This document shows, in pieces, positions 33,464-45,147 of a stretch of 64,000 nucleotides of DNA (position 1 is the stretch's first letter; every line of letters starts with the position of its first letter). Under the pieces are notes generated by a model, which searched no databases, was not told the DNA's origin, and saw nothing but the letters and a program-made list of their open reading frames with translations. Source of the DNA: Pectobacterium aquaticum (lineage in GTDB: Bacteria > Pseudomonadota > Gammaproteobacteria > Enterobacterales > Enterobacteriaceae); contig NZ_CP086253.1 in NCBI RefSeq assembly GCF_003382565.3, positions 3,720,001 through 3,784,000 of the forward strand, in the 5' to 3' direction. Position numbers and translations under genes: made by a program.

Positions 33464-33500
33464 TTTGCATATTAATTCAGATTTGAGTCACTAAATCAAT
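33464..33500. promoter_or_regulatory. ARG-box-like sites upstream of carAB
   Basis: 33464-33481 contains TGCATATTAATTCA, one base off the ArgR half-site pair TGAAT-N4-ATTCA. A second, weaker match (TGAGT...AATCA, 33484-33498) follows. Tandem ARG boxes overlap the arginine-repressed carAB promoter in E. coli, and the position fits. Confidence 0.6.
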
Positions 33501-33805
33501 GCAAAAACTACCTGTAAGGCCAATTTTTGGCAAATTGGGCGCATTTTAATGATGGTCTTCCCGATTGTCTACCCAAACCGCTTTTTTTCTCTTATTTTTA
33601 TGCTTTACGAAATAAATAGTGGCCCACTGACGTAAAAAACCCTATCAACTGAGAGAAGTAAACGGTTGCGAGACAACATTGCTAAAATAAGAGTAACAAA
33701 TCACCAGCCAAGGGCATTTTGAGAGTAAGGAGGGAAAATCATCACTAAAAAATAGAATAAAACACAAATAAAAATCAATGGTGATAGAAAAAATAATCCA
33801 AAAAG

Positions 33806-33842
33806 ATAAAAGTAAAGGTGATCATAAAAATAACCACCTTTA
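33806..33842 (-). terminator. Weak dapB terminator
   Basis: TAAAGGTG (33813-33820) pairs with CACCTTTA (33835-33842) over a 14-base loop; on the minus strand CTTTTATCTTTTT follows. It is AT-rich, so strength is uncertain. Confidence 0.45.
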
Positions 33843-33877
33843 TCAGTTAGATATAATCTTTATATAAAAATTAAATA

Positions 33878-35043
<1,166 letters not shown>

Positions 35044-35994
35044 TTAATCTATCTGTTTGACTTCAACACGCAACTCTTTGGGCACTTCAAAGACGATGTT
35101 TTCTTCACGCCCTTGCATTTCAACGGCCACCTTGCCGCCTAATGCTTTCAGGCGCTGGATCACCTGTTGTACCAGAATATCCGGTGCCGATGCGCCTGCG
35201 GTCACCCCAACATGCGAAGCGCCCGCTAACCATGACTCCTGGATATCTTCTGATGAATCAATCAGATAAGCCGCTTTCCCCGCGCGCTGTGCCAATTCAG
35301 CAAGGCGGTTGGAGTTTGAGGAGTTTTTAGAGCCTACGACAAAAACGACATCCGCCTTATCTGATAAATGGCGAACGGCTTCCTGACGATTGGTCGTTGC
35401 ATAGCAGATGTCATCTTTACGCGGGCCGACAATCTGCGGGAAACGCTCACGCAACGCATCAATCACCGCATAGGTATCATCAACAGAAAGCGTGGTTTGC
35501 GTCATAAAGCACAGATTGCTTTCGTCTTTTACCTGTAGCTGCCAGACATCCTCAGGGGATTCCACCAGATACATGCCGCCGTCCGCATTGCTATATTGCC
35601 CCATCGTCCCTTCAACTTCAGGGTGTCCGGCATGCCCGATAAGAATCGCTTCAACGCCTTTCTTACTGGCTCTGGCCACTTCCATATGCACCTTGGTCAC
35701 TAGCGGACAGGTCGCATCGAATACTGTCAGATCGCGGTTTTTGGCTTCATTACGTACCGCTTGCGAAACGCCATGTGCAGAGAAAATCAGAATCGCACCA
35801 TCCGGCACGTCTTCAATTTGCTCAATAAAAATCGCGCCACGTTCGCGTAATCCGTTAACCACATAGCGGTTATGTACCACTTCATGACGGACGTAGATTG
35901 GCGTACCAAAAAGCTCCAGCGCACGTTCCACAATGCTGATAGCTCGATCGACACCGGCACAAAAGCCGCGCGGATTAGCCAGCAGGATCTGCAT
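35044..35994 (-). CDS. ispH: IspH, HMBPP reductase (isoprenoid synthesis)
   Basis: 316 residues. The [4Fe-4S] enzyme reduces HMBPP to isopentenyl and dimethylallyl diphosphate, the last step of the MEP pathway. The three cluster cysteines are C12 ([11 protein letters not shown]), the one in [11 protein letters not shown] (about 96) and the one in [10 protein letters not shown] (about 197). It overlaps fkpB by 20 bases and ends the ribF-ileS-lspA-fkpB-ispH run. Confidence 0.96.
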   Translation of the reverse strand: MQILLANPRGFCAGVDRAISIVERALELFGTPIYVRHEVVHNRYVVNGLRERGAIFIEQIEDVPDGAILIFSAHGVSQAVRNEAKNRDLTVFDATCPLVTKVHMEVARASKKGVEAILIGHAGHPEVEGTMGQYSNADGGMYLVESPEDVWQLQVKDESNLCFMTQTTLSVDDTYAVIDALRERFPQIVGPRKDDICYATTNRQEAVRHLSDKADVVFVVGSKNSSNSNRLAELAQRAGKAAYLIDSSEDIQESWLAGASHVGVTAGASAPDILVQQVIQRLKALGGKVAVEMQGREENIVFEVPKELRVEVKQID

Positions 35995-36448
35995 GTGTCA
36001 CCTCCTGTTGTACAGGATCGATATCCAGCACTTCAAGATCGAAGGTAATCGCCTGACCAGATAGCGGGTGGTTGAAATCCACGGTGACCGACTCTTCGGT
36101 CACATCGCGGATAATCCCCGGCATATCATTTCCGGCAACGCCGCTGAACAGCATGATAGTGCCAACTTCCGGCACGCCGGTCTGGGCGAAATCACGACGC
36201 AGGAAGAACTGGATTAGGTTCGGATTGGTCGGCCCAAAGGCCGACTCCGGCGGTAGCGTAAACTTGCGTTTATCGCCACGCTGCAATCCCAACAGCTGTT
36301 GTTCCAACGCGTCAGACAGGCTGCCGTCGCCAAGGCGAAACAGCGCTGGCTTACCGCGCTCACGCGTAGATTCAGCCGCTGAGCCATCCTCTAGCGTCAG
36401 AATAAAATGCACCAGCAGCGCGCTGTTATGCTGAACACTCTCGGACAT
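35975..36448 (-). CDS. fkpB: FkpB, FKBP-type prolyl isomerase
   Basis: 157 residues, eight more than in E. coli, the extra at the C-terminus. SlyD/FKBP-type fold: [41 protein letters not shown] and an IF (insert-in-flap) segment. It catalyses peptidyl-prolyl isomerisation with weak chaperone activity. It starts one base before the lspA stop ends and runs 20 bases into ispH. Confidence 0.94.
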   Translation of the reverse strand: MSESVQHNSALLVHFILTLEDGSAAESTRERGKPALFRLGDGSLSDALEQQLLGLQRGDKRKFTLPPESAFGPTNPNLIQFFLRRDFAQTGVPEVGTIMLFSGVAGNDMPGIIRDVTEESVTVDFNHPLSGQAITFDLEVLDIDPVQQEVTHADPAG

Positions 36449-36960
36449 CAGTGACCCTTTTGCTTAACGGTATCAGTATCATCATGCGTACTGAAAAATC
36501 CTTCCAGTACGATGAGTGCCGCGCCAATACAGATAGCGGTATCGGCAAGGTTAAATGTGGCGAAATGCCAATCACCGACATAAAAGTCGATGAAATCGAC
36601 AACAAATCCGTGCCATGTCCGGTCGAACAGATTGCCCAGTGCACCGCCGATAATCAGCGAATACGCAATGTTATTGAGCCGCTGTTTGACGCTGCCACGG
36701 TACATCATCACCAGCAGAGCAACCACGATAGCAATCGCGATGCCAGCAAAGAACCAGCGTTGCCAACCGCCTTTATCCGCCAGGAAGCTGAATGCTGCGC
36801 CGTAGTTACGGGCGTAATGCAGATTCAGAGAAGGCATCACTGGCACCGTATCCCCCAGCGCAAAGTGGGCAAGAATCCACTGCTTGCTGCCAAGATCGAC
36901 AACTAAAACCAGTATCGCCAGCCAGAGCCAGCGCAGTCCACTCGCACAGATTTTATTCAT
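36448..36960 (-). CDS. lspA: LspA, lipoprotein signal peptidase
   Basis: 170 residues with four membrane spans. It removes signal peptides from diacylglyceryl-modified prolipoproteins. Catalytic aspartates are in [19 protein letters not shown] (about 124 and 143), with the conserved NYGAAFS segment before. It overlaps ileS by one base and fkpB by one base. Confidence 0.96.
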   Translation of the reverse strand: MNKICASGLRWLWLAILVLVVDLGSKQWILAHFALGDTVPVMPSLNLHYARNYGAAFSFLADKGGWQRWFFAGIAIAIVVALLVMMYRGSVKQRLNNIAYSLIIGGALGNLFDRTWHGFVVDFIDFYVGDWHFATFNLADTAICIGAALIVLEGFFSTHDDTDTVKQKGH

Positions 36961-39773
36961 CAGACAAATTTACGCTCTTCGCCGTTACCGCCCACGTTAG
37001 TCGCACAGCGACCACAGACTTCAGGATGCTCGGCATTGCTACCGATATCCGTCTCGTAATGCCAGCAGCGTGGACACTTGTGTCCTTCTGCCTCACTTAA
37101 GGCAATTTTCAGTCCGGTGAGTTCCGTTGCCTGCGCGTTATCCGGCGCATTTTCATAACGCTCCACCTGCGCTTTTGACGTCAGCAGCGCAAAGTGCAGT
37201 TCCTGACGCAGCTGATTCAGCTTGCCCGCCAGATTGGCATCGGCGTACAGCGTAACGGAGGCTTCCAGCGATCCACCGATGCGCTTGTCATTACGCGCCT
37301 GCTCAATGACTTTGTTCACTTCGCTACGCACTTTCAGGACATCCGCCCAGAACGCATCGTTCATGGTTTCTGCGCTATCCAGCGCGAACAGACCGTCATA
37401 CCACTCTTCGGTAAAGACGTACTGCGCACGCTCGCCCGGCAGGTAGTTCCAGATCTCATCTGCGGTGAAGGACATAATCGGTGCCATCCAACGTACCAGC
37501 GCTTCTGAGATATGGTATAGCGCAGTCTGGCAGCTACGGCGTGCCACGCTGTCGCTTTTTGCCGTGTACTGACGATCTTTAATGATATCCAGATAGAACG
37601 AACCCATCTCGATCGAGCAGAACTGCATCAGACGCTGTACGACGCGGTGGAAATCATAGCTTTCATACGCTTCGAGGATCTCTTCTTGTGCGGCTTTCGC
37701 ACAGCTAACCGCCCAGCGATCCAGCACAACCATGTCTTCTGGTTTCACACTATCTTTCTGTGGATCGAACCCGTTCAGGTTCGCCAACAGGAAACGCGCG
37801 GTGTTACGAATACGGCGGTAGGCATCGGCAGAACGCTTCAGGATCTCATCGGATACGGCGATTTCACCGGAGTAATCCGTTGAACCGATCCACAGGCGCA
37901 GAATGTCGGCACCGAGCTTGTTCATCACGTCCTGCGGGCTGACGGTATTCCCGATCGATTTGGACATCTTGCGGCCCTGACCATCAACGGTGAAACCGTG
38001 AGTCAGTACCTGACGGTAAGGCGCTTTGCCTTTGATCGCAGTGGAAATCATCAGGGAAGACATGAACCAACCACGATGCTGGTCGGAACCTTCCAAATAC
38101 ATATCCGCTTCATGACCGCCAAATTCAGGGCGAACATCTACTACGGACGCGTGCGTCGATCCAGAATCGAACCATACATCCAGCGTGTCTGGCACTTTGA
38201 CGTAGTTGTCAGCGTCTGCGCCCAGCACGTCGGCCGGATCGAGATCCCACCATGCCTGAATACCATCGGCTTCAACACGTTTCGCCACAGCTTCAATCAG
38301 CTCTGCGGTACGCGGATGCAGTTCTTCCGTCTCTTTGTGGACGAACAGCGACATTGGCACGCCCCAAGTACGCTGACGGGAGATACACCAGTCAGGACGG
38401 TTGGCGACCATCGCTTCGATACGCGCCTGACCCCAATCCGGGATCCACTGCACGCCTTTGATTTCAGACAGCGACTGCTTACGCAGGCCTTTCTGATCCA
38501 TGCTGACAAACCATTGTGGCGTGGCACGGAAAATGATCGGCGACTTATGACGCCAGCAGCACGGATAGCTGTGCTGCAATTTTTCTACGTGCAGCAACAT
38601 GCCTTTTTCACGCAGGATTTCAACGATCAGGTCGTTGGCTTTGAAAACGAATTTGCCATCCAGTTCAGGATAAGTGCCGCTCAGGTAGCAGCCGTTCGGC
38701 CCCACTGGGTTGGCGATTTCCAGATTGTATTTCTGGCTGATCACATAGTCGTCAGGGCCGTGGCCACCAGCGGTATGCACCGCCCCCGTACCCGCATCCA
38801 GCGTCACGTGCTCGCCCAGAATGGCCGGTACGTCAAAGCCTAGGAACGGATGTTTGAAACGCAGCAGCTCAAGATCCGCGCCTTTACAGTCGCCCAGAAC
38901 GATCCACTGCGTCACGCCGACGCGTTGCATCACGCTTTCAACCAGATCGGCCGCCAGAATCAGCGCCTGACCGTCAATCTGCACCAGTTGATAATCGAAC
39001 TCTGCATTCAGTGAGATCGCACGGTTTGCTGGCAGCGTCCACGGCGTCGTCGTCCAGATCACCAGCGAAACAGGGCCGTCTACGCTCTTCACGCCGAATT
39101 TGGCTAATACCGCCGCCACATCGCTGGCGTTAAACGCGACATCAATGGATGGGGACGTTTTGTCGTAATATTCAACTTCCGCTTCCGCCAGCGCGGAACC
39201 ACAGTCAGCACACCAGTGAACGGGCTTAGCACCCTTGTGCAGGTGACCGTTTTCAATGATGCGGCCCAGCGCACGGATGATATTCGCTTCGGTTTTGAAA
39301 TCCATCGTCAGATAAGGACGATCCCAGTCGCCCAGCACGCCGAGACGAATAAAGTCGGCTTTCTGACCCGCAACCTGCTCTGCCGCATATTTACGGCACT
39401 CCGCACGGAATTCTGCGGCGCTGACTTTCTCACCGGGCTTACCGATCAGCTGTTCTACTTTCAGTTCAATCGGCAGACCATGGCAGTCCCAGCCCGGCAC
39501 ATAAGGGGAATCGTAACCAGACAGGCCTTTCGATTTAACGATAATATCTTTCAGAATCTTGTTAACTGAGTGACCAATGTGAATGTTGCCGTTCGCGTAC
39601 GGAGGGCCATCGTGCAGAATGAAGGTCTTCTTTCCCTTCTTCGCATTGCGAATAATCCCGTACAGATCCTGCTCATACCAACGTTTCAGCATGTCAGGTT
39701 CGCGCTTGGCCAGATCGCCACGCATCGGGAACCCTGTTTCCGGCAAGTTCAGGGTAGTCTTATAGTCACTCAT
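36960..39773 (-). CDS. ileS: Isoleucyl-tRNA synthetase
   Basis: 937 residues, near the E. coli 938. Class I synthetase: the HIGH motif in [15 protein letters not shown] (about 58-66), the KMSKS motif in [10 protein letters not shown] (about 602), a CP1 editing domain between them ([16 protein letters not shown]), and a C-terminal zinc-binding segment with paired CxxC ([20 protein letters not shown]). It starts 31 bases after ribF. The gene has long antisense open frames, which are codon-bias shadows. Confidence 0.97.
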   Translation of the reverse strand: MSDYKTTLNLPETGFPMRGDLAKREPDMLKRWYEQDLYGIIRNAKKGKKTFILHDGPPYANGNIHIGHSVNKILKDIIVKSKGLSGYDSPYVPGWDCHGLPIELKVEQLIGKPGEKVSAAEFRAECRKYAAEQVAGQKADFIRLGVLGDWDRPYLTMDFKTEANIIRALGRIIENGHLHKGAKPVHWCADCGSALAEAEVEYYDKTSPSIDVAFNASDVAAVLAKFGVKSVDGPVSLVIWTTTPWTLPANRAISLNAEFDYQLVQIDGQALILAADLVESVMQRVGVTQWIVLGDCKGADLELLRFKHPFLGFDVPAILGEHVTLDAGTGAVHTAGGHGPDDYVISQKYNLEIANPVGPNGCYLSGTYPELDGKFVFKANDLIVEILREKGMLLHVEKLQHSYPCCWRHKSPIIFRATPQWFVSMDQKGLRKQSLSEIKGVQWIPDWGQARIEAMVANRPDWCISRQRTWGVPMSLFVHKETEELHPRTAELIEAVAKRVEADGIQAWWDLDPADVLGADADNYVKVPDTLDVWFDSGSTHASVVDVRPEFGGHEADMYLEGSDQHRGWFMSSLMISTAIKGKAPYRQVLTHGFTVDGQGRKMSKSIGNTVSPQDVMNKLGADILRLWIGSTDYSGEIAVSDEILKRSADAYRRIRNTARFLLANLNGFDPQKDSVKPEDMVVLDRWAVSCAKAAQEEILEAYESYDFHRVVQRLMQFCSIEMGSFYLDIIKDRQYTAKSDSVARRSCQTALYHISEALVRWMAPIMSFTADEIWNYLPGERAQYVFTEEWYDGLFALDSAETMNDAFWADVLKVRSEVNKVIEQARNDKRIGGSLEASVTLYADANLAGKLNQLRQELHFALLTSKAQVERYENAPDNAQATELTGLKIALSEAEGHKCPRCWHYETDIGSNAEHPEVCGRCATNVGGNGEERKFV

Positions 39774-39804
39774 TAGATTCTCGATTTCGTTTCGGCTAGA
39801 AAAA

Positions 39805-40746
39805 TTAAACCGGTGTCTTTAACCCGAAGAACGTTCGGGCTGTCACCACATCATCGGCGATTTGCTGTTTTAACGCATCGAGCGAAGCAAAACGCTGTTC
39901 ATTACGGATCTTTTTACGCAGTACGACTTCAATATGACGACCATAGAGGTTCATCGTCACGTCCAGCAAATGCACTTCAAGCTGCTGGCGTTTGTCACCG
40001 TTTACGGTTGGACGCGTGCCAATATTGGCAACGCCCGGTAGCGGTTCTTGCCCCAGTCCATAGACGCTGACGGCATATACACCGCTGACAGGGGAAACCT
40101 GACGTTTCAGCGGCAGGTTGGCGGTAGGGAACCCAATGGTTCGCCCCAATGCTTTGCCATGTTCCACACGCCCAGAAATGCTGTAAGGGTGGCCCAACAG
40201 ACTTTCTGCCAGCTCAAGTTCATCACGACTGAGCGCTTCACGTACGCCAGTGCTGCTCACCCGTTTGCCGCCGTTACAGAATGAATAGGTGCTGATGACA
40301 TCAAATCCCGACTCACGCCCAGCCTTCTGTAATAACAGGAAATCTCCCTGACGACCAGCCCCGAAGCGGAAGTCATCTCCCACCACCAGAAACTTCACGC
40401 CCAATTTTTTCACCAGCAGGGAAGAAACGAACGTCTCAGCATCGTTGGCGGCAAAACGTGCGTCGAATCTGACGCACAGCAGATAGTCCACGCCGGCCTG
40501 CGCCAGATATTTCACCTTGTCACGCAGACGCGTCAGACGGGCGGGCGCTTTTTCCGCAGCGAAGAGTTCCAGCGGCTGTGGTTCAAAAATCATGACCATC
40601 ACTGGCAGCCCACGAGCGCGACCTTCCTGCTTCAGTCGTTCAAGCAGCATTTGGTGTCCGAGGTGCACGCCGTCAAAATTACCAATAGTGAGCACACAGC
40701 CGTAATGGTGTGCCCGAAGATTGTGTATACCGCGAATTAGCTGCAT
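39805..40746 (-). CDS. ribF: RibF, bifunctional riboflavin kinase/FAD synthetase
   Basis: 313 residues. The N-terminal FAD synthetase domain (about 1-185) has the nucleotidyltransferase motif [13 protein letters not shown]; the C-terminal flavokinase (about 186-310) has [20 protein letters not shown]. It converts riboflavin to FMN, then FAD. First gene of the ribF-ileS-lspA-fkpB-ispH run; divergent from rpsT. Confidence 0.96.
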   Translation of the reverse strand: MQLIRGIHNLRAHHYGCVLTIGNFDGVHLGHQMLLERLKQEGRARGLPVMVMIFEPQPLELFAAEKAPARLTRLRDKVKYLAQAGVDYLLCVRFDARFAANDAETFVSSLLVKKLGVKFLVVGDDFRFGAGRQGDFLLLQKAGRESGFDVISTYSFCNGGKRVSSTGVREALSRDELELAESLLGHPYSISGRVEHGKALGRTIGFPTANLPLKRQVSPVSGVYAVSVYGLGQEPLPGVANIGTRPTVNGDKRQQLEVHLLDVTMNLYGRHIEVVLRKKIRNEQRFASLDALKQQIADDVVTARTFFGLKTPV

Positions 40747-41171
40747 GGCTGGCCCAGAACAAAGGGTTAATATTATGGAAATCGGCGGATTATACCTTGT
40801 ACAGCGAGTAAGGTTAACCCGCGATTCGCGCCTTTTGCAGCCACCTTGTAAATCGTGCCAGTATTTGCACGTTTTTTAGCGGAATCATCGATGGATGAGG
40901 CCTATACGCAGAATATCCAGACGGCGGATGGCACATGCAATCCGACTTTACCGATGACAGACAGGGCTTTATCAAATTCAGGATGAATTTATGATGCGAA
41001 AAGCTGTATTCCACCGCGTGAAGCTGCTAAAATCCTGCGCCATCACAACGTAACAAGTGTCGACGTACAAACGACGCTTATTTGCACAAATCCATTGACA
41101 AACGAAGGCTAAACGAGCATATTCCACGGCCTTTGAATTGTCCTCGATTGAATATATTTGGGAGTTGGACC
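40747..41171. other. ribF-rpsT divergent intergenic region
   Basis: 425 bases holding the ribF promoter side and at least one rpsT promoter (41095-41123). E. coli rpsT has two promoters; the further one was not located here. No RNA gene or credible small ORF was recognised. Confidence 0.5.
41095..41123 (+). promoter_or_regulatory. rpsT promoter
   Basis: A perfect -35 TTGACA (41095-41100), a 17-base spacer and -10 CATATT (41118-41123). Transcription would start near 41130, leaving about 42 bases of leader before rpsT. Confidence 0.75.
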
Positions 41172-41435
41172 TTGGCTAATATCAAATCAGCTAAGAAACG
41201 CGCCGTACAATCTGAGAAGCGCCGTAAGCATAACGCAAGCCGTCGCTCAATGATGCGTACTTTCATCAAGAAAGTATACGCGGCGATCGCTACTGGCGAT
41301 AAAGAAGCGGCACAGAAAGCATTTAATGACATGCAACCAATCGTGGATCGTCAGGCTGGTAAAGGCCTGATCCACAAAAATAAAGCTGCACGTCATAAAT
41401 CCAATCTGGTTGCGCGCATCAACGCCATGCAATAA
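41172..41435 (+). CDS. rpsT: Ribosomal protein bS20
   Basis: 87 residues from TTG 41172, preceded by GGGAG. E. coli rpsT also uses a TTG start, tied to its translational autoregulation. The protein begins [21 protein letters not shown], strongly basic, and binds 16S rRNA in the small subunit. The longer frame from ATG 41082 would overlap the promoter. It is followed by a strong shared terminator. Confidence 0.97.
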   Translation: MANIKSAKKRAVQSEKRRKHNASRRSMMRTFIKKVYAAIATGDKEAAQKAFNDMQPIVDRQAGKGLIHKNKAARHKSNLVARINAMQ

Positions 41436-41461
41436 TCACGCATCTGCGTGTTGTTGCTAAG

Positions 41462-41488
41462 AAAAAACCGGCTTAGGCCGGTTTTTTT
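41462..41488. terminator. rpsT/nhaR bidirectional terminator
   Basis: Stem AAAACCGGC/GCCGGTTTT with a TTAG loop at 41473-41476 and T-runs on both sides. It ends rpsT on the plus strand and nhaR on the minus strand. The loop contains the nhaR stop codon (TAA on the minus strand), so nhaR's last codons lie in the stem. Confidence 0.92.
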
Positions 41489-42387
41489 GTGTCTGTATTA
41501 TCACAAAAGAGCGCTGAAAAATCCGCGTTACAGACGCGCTGCACCGCAGGGTGCTGGATCATTCTGGCCGCAAAAATCGCATAATACTCATCCTGAATGT
41601 TCTCGATCCTACCGATCTCGACGATATCGCCCTGCTGGTAGATTTCATTGGCATACAGAGACGGTGCAACGAAAATCGCGTCGTTATTAATGCCGAACGC
41701 GGTCATCAGCGCCGCATCATCAAATTCGCCCAAAATAGTCGTCTGAATATTTTGCGCCGTAAACCAGTTCAGCAGTTTCCGTCCCAGCATGGTTCGCCGC
41801 CCGGGAATCAGCAGCTTACGTTGTTCAAGGCAAGCGGGAAAAGGCTGCTCAGGCTGCGGACGTTTACAATAAAAGCTCACCGCACATTCACCCAGCTTGA
41901 GTGAAAACAGCCCTTCCTGCTGCGTCGAATCCACCGGACAATCTGACAGAATCATATCCAGCTTATGCTGGCTCAACTGCTCCAGCAGCATTTCGTGCGT
42001 CGACTCAAAACAGCGTAAATGGATATGTTCCTGTTCCGTTACGACCGTTTCCAGCACCCTGCTCACCAGCCGTTTGGACAACGCATCAGCCACGCCGACA
42101 TCAAATAACAGGTTCGATTCTTTGCGGTAGTTCACAATATCCAACATTTCCTGGCTAAGCTGGAACATGCTATCCGCATAGCGAAAAACAAGCTGTCCCA
42201 GCTCCGTCGGTTCCAACCCGCGCCCCTTACGCTTGAAGAGCTTGCCCTGTAAACGCTCTTCCAGGCATTTAATTTGCCCGGTAATGGTCTGCGGCGTTAA
42301 GAACAGCGTCTCTGCCGCACCCGCAACGGATCCCGACTTATAAACCTGCCAGAAATAATAGAGATGGTTAAAATTCAAATGAGACAC
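41473..42387 (-). CDS. nhaR: NhaR, LysR-type activator of nhaA
   Basis: 304 residues from GTG 42387, which follows [18 protein letters not shown] then matches E. coli NhaR (in-frame ATGs 33-36 bases earlier lack a site). It activates nhaA in response to Na+. Helix-turn-helix about 15-60 ([28 protein letters not shown]), then an effector domain with [13 protein letters not shown]. It lies 32 bases behind nhaA. Its C-terminal tail (NTDTKKPA) is encoded by the shared terminator and differs from E. coli. Confidence 0.93.
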   Translation of the reverse strand: MSHLNFNHLYYFWQVYKSGSVAGAAETLFLTPQTITGQIKCLEERLQGKLFKRKGRGLEPTELGQLVFRYADSMFQLSQEMLDIVNYRKESNLLFDVGVADALSKRLVSRVLETVVTEQEHIHLRCFESTHEMLLEQLSQHKLDMILSDCPVDSTQQEGLFSLKLGECAVSFYCKRPQPEQPFPACLEQRKLLIPGRRTMLGRKLLNWFTAQNIQTTILGEFDDAALMTAFGINNDAIFVAPSLYANEIYQQGDIVEIGRIENIQDEYYAIFAARMIQHPAVQRVCNADFSALFCDNTDTKKPA

Positions 42388-42419
42388 ACCCGCCTCCTTT
42401 TCGCGCCTCCGGCATAGCA

Positions 42420-43616
42420 TCAACCCTTACACGGCTGAACCGCCTTGTCCAGCGTAGGCAACACAACGCGTAGCGCCAGATAGCCAAGCAGTGCCGCTAG
42501 CCCCGATGCCAGCAAGATTCCCAGCTTGGCATAGGTAATCAATTCCGCATCGCCGCCGGAGAAGGCCAGTAACGTAATGAATATCGACATAGTAAAGCCG
42601 ATACCACACAGCACAGACACCGCCACGATCTGGTTAAAGCAGACGCCAGCAGGCAGACGCGCGTAGCCCAGTCGGATGGTTAGCCAACTGAACAAGGTAA
42701 TGCCCAGCGGTTTACCAATCAGCAACCCGGCAGCAATGCCAAGGCTCAAAGGGGAAAACAGTTTTTCCAGCACAATCCCCTGCAGCACAATGCCTGCGTT
42801 CGCGAAGGCAAACAGCGGAATAATCAGAAACGCGACCCACGTTTGTAAGCCATGTTCCAACGTAGCTGCCGGAGAAGATTCCCCGTTGGACGTACGTAAA
42901 GGAATAAAGAATCCGACAATCACCCCAGCGAGTGTCGCATGAACGCCACATTTTAGAATGCAGATCCACAAGACGATCCCCACCAACAAATAGGCGGAGT
43001 TTTTACCAACCTGCTGCCTGTTCATATAGGCCAGCGCCGCAACCGCCAACACCGCGCCACCTAGCGCAGGCCAAAAAATCTGCTGCGTATAAAACAGGGC
43101 AATGATCAGGATCGCCCCCAGATCGTCAATGATCGCCAGCGCTAGCAGGAAGACTTTCAGCCCAGCGGGAACACGTTTACCCAAAAGCGTCAGTACACCA
43201 ATCGCGAACGCGATATCTGTCGCCGCGGGAATCGCCCAGCCAGCGCGCGTCATCTCATCATTCGCGTTGAAAAGCAGAAAGAATAAAGCAGGAAAAACCA
43301 TTCCGCCTACCGCAGCCGCCAGTGGCAGCATCGCCTGTTGGCGGCTGGCTAACGAGCCTTCGACAAGTTCGCGCTTTACTTCCAGACCAATCAGCAGGAA
43401 GAAAATCGCCATCAGACCATCGTTAATCCACAGCAGCAGGTTCTTATTGATTTCCAGTGCGCCAAAGCGCATTTCCACTGGCATCATCAGGAATTGTTGA
43501 TAGCCAGCGGCAGTCATCGACCAGTTGGCAAACGCAATGGCCAGAACTGTTGCCATCATTAGCATTACACCAGCGGCGGCATCCAATCGAATAAAGCGAC
43601 GAATCATTGTTATCAT
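42420..43616 (-). CDS. nhaA: NhaA, Na+/H+ antiporter
   Basis: 398 residues with about 12 membrane spans. It expels Na+ and Li+ for H+ and is activated at alkaline pH. The Na+-binding aspartates are in [11 protein letters not shown] (D133 in E. coli numbering) and IIDDLGAI (D163 and D164); the pH-sensing His is in [13 protein letters not shown]. The start at ATG 43616 follows GGGAG by a good distance; a second ATG three codons on is also possible. Upstream of nhaR in the same direction. Confidence 0.95.
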   Translation of the reverse strand: MITMIRRFIRLDAAAGVMLMMATVLAIAFANWSMTAAGYQQFLMMPVEMRFGALEINKNLLLWINDGLMAIFFLLIGLEVKRELVEGSLASRQQAMLPLAAAVGGMVFPALFFLLFNANDEMTRAGWAIPAATDIAFAIGVLTLLGKRVPAGLKVFLLALAIIDDLGAILIIALFYTQQIFWPALGGAVLAVAALAYMNRQQVGKNSAYLLVGIVLWICILKCGVHATLAGVIVGFFIPLRTSNGESSPAATLEHGLQTWVAFLIIPLFAFANAGIVLQGIVLEKLFSPLSLGIAAGLLIGKPLGITLFSWLTIRLGYARLPAGVCFNQIVAVSVLCGIGFTMSIFITLLAFSGGDAELITYAKLGILLASGLAALLGYLALRVVLPTLDKAVQPCKG

Positions 43617-43847
43617 TGACTTAATCTCCCATTAGGCACGAGCGTTAATACCGTATGCCCGCTTTCTTGCTGGCAAGACTACGCAATCTAACCACTCGTT
43701 AAAAGCAGATTAAAGCTGGCTTAATCATCGTAAAAAACGACCTATTGAATTGAGGCTATCAAGAGAAGGGAATAAAAAAACGTCGGGAGCGTTTTTCAAC
43801 ATTGCACAGTAACGGCCACAAGGTGACGCGCAGGGATGTCCGTCATA

Positions 43848-43880
43848 AAAAAACCGGCAGGTTTACCCCACCGGTTTCTT
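43848..43880 (-). terminator. dnaKJ terminator
   Basis: AAACCGG (43851-43857) pairs with CCGGTTT (43871-43877). On the minus strand a T-run (TTTTTTTA) follows, about 25 bases past the dnaJ stop. Confidence 0.85.
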
Positions 43881-43902
43881 ATCACGCATTAACGACAAAC
43901 CA

Positions 43903-45039
43903 TTAACGGGTTAAATCATCGAAAAATTTCTTCACGCCATCGAAAAAATTTTTCGAGCGTGGGCTATTTTTCTCGCCAGACGGGCCACCAAAGCTCTCAT
44001 CGAGTTCTTGCAGCAGTTGTCTTTGACGCTCGTTCAGGCTAACCGGCGTTTCGACAACCACACGGCACAACAGATCGCCCTGCGCACCGCCACGTACCGA
44101 TTTCACGCCCTTGCCACGCATACGGAACAGTTTCCCGGTTTGCGTTTCCGCAGGCACTTTCAACTTCACGCGACCATCCAGCGTCGGAACTTCAATCTCG
44201 CCACCTAATGCTGCCATCGCAAAATTGATCGGCACTTCACAGTACAGATTGTTTTCTTCACGTTGGAAGATCGGATGCGCTTTAACCTGCACCTGAACGT
44301 ACAAATCACCTGACGGTGCACCGTGCTCACCCGCTTCGCCTTCACCAGACAAACGGATACGGTCGCCCGTGTCCACGCCCGCCGGAATTTTCACCGACAG
44401 CGTTTTGCTCTTCTCTACGCGACCATGGCCGTGACATTTGACGCACGGATCTTTAATGATCTTACCGCGACCATGACAGTGCGGACACGCTTGCTGCACG
44501 GTAAAGAAGCCCTGACGCATCTGAACCTGACCGTTCCCATGACAGGTCGGGCAGGTGATCGGGGAGCTACCCGGCTTCGCACCATTACCGTGGCACACAT
44601 CACACTCTTCGAGTGCGGGAATACGGATCTCTTTGGTGACGCCACGTACCGCTTCTTCTAGCGTCAACTCCATGTTGTAGCGTAAATCGGATCCACGGCT
44701 CGCGCGCTGACGGCGACCGCCGCCAAAAATATCACCGAACACGTCGCCAAAAATATCACCAAAATCGGCACCGCCTCCGCCAAAGCCACCGCCGCCTCCG
44801 CCCATACCACCTTGCTCAAACGCCGCATGGCCATACTGATCGTAGGCTGCGCGTTTTTGCGAGTCGGTAAGGATCTCGTAGGCTTCTTTGATCTCTTTGA
44901 ACTTGGCTTCTGCCTCGCTATCACCCTGATTACGATCTGGGTGGTACTTCATCGCCAGACGCTTATACGCTTTCTTTATTTCGCGCTCATCCGCGTTTTT
45001 AGCAACGCCCAGGCTCTCGTAATAATCTTGCTTCGCCAT
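43903..45039 (-). CDS. dnaJ: DnaJ, Hsp40 co-chaperone
   Basis: 378 residues. J domain 1-70 with HPD in KYHPDRN, then a Gly/Phe-rich segment ([14 protein letters not shown]...), four CxxCxGxG zinc-finger repeats (about 145-205: [32 protein letters not shown]) and C-terminal substrate-binding domains. It delivers clients to DnaK and stimulates its ATPase. It follows dnaK by 108 bases with a strong hairpin in the gap. Confidence 0.97.
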   Translation of the reverse strand: MAKQDYYESLGVAKNADEREIKKAYKRLAMKYHPDRNQGDSEAEAKFKEIKEAYEILTDSQKRAAYDQYGHAAFEQGGMGGGGGGFGGGGADFGDIFGDVFGDIFGGGRRQRASRGSDLRYNMELTLEEAVRGVTKEIRIPALEECDVCHGNGAKPGSSPITCPTCHGNGQVQMRQGFFTVQQACPHCHGRGKIIKDPCVKCHGHGRVEKSKTLSVKIPAGVDTGDRIRLSGEGEAGEHGAPSGDLYVQVQVKAHPIFQREENNLYCEVPINFAMAALGGEIEVPTLDGRVKLKVPAETQTGKLFRMRGKGVKSVRGGAQGDLLCRVVVETPVSLNERQRQLLQELDESFGGPSGEKNSPRSKNFFDGVKKFFDDLTR

Positions 45040-45065
45040 TTATTTTCCTGCCCCTCAACATGCAT

Positions 45066-45097
45066 GCACGGGCGCAGAGTTTCCTCGACGCCCGTGC
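45066..45097 (-). other. dnaK-dnaJ intercistronic hairpin
   Basis: GCACGGGCG (45066-45074) pairs perfectly with CGCCCGTGC (45089-45097), loop 14. No T-run follows on the minus strand, so it is not an intrinsic terminator. In E. coli the putative small RNA tpke11 maps between these genes. It may mark a processing site or set the dnaK:dnaJ ratio. Confidence 0.6.
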
Positions 45098-45147
45098 TGA
45101 TTGCCAGCAATAGCTTTGTGACAGCTACTGCGCCCGCTCAAGGGCGA

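Larger units (their letters stand above)
33433..33877. other. carA-dapB intergenic region
   Basis: 445 AT-rich bases between two minus-strand genes. It holds the carAB control region on the right of carA (ARG-box-like sites 33464-33500) and the dapB terminator (about 33806-33842). Several AT-rich stretches could be promoters, but I assigned none. No small gene was recognised. Confidence 0.5.

Noticed and set aside
37998..38843. 281-codon open frame antisense to ileS
   Set aside because: Lies wholly inside ileS, has no ribosome-binding site or recognisable domain, and follows the codon bias of the true gene.
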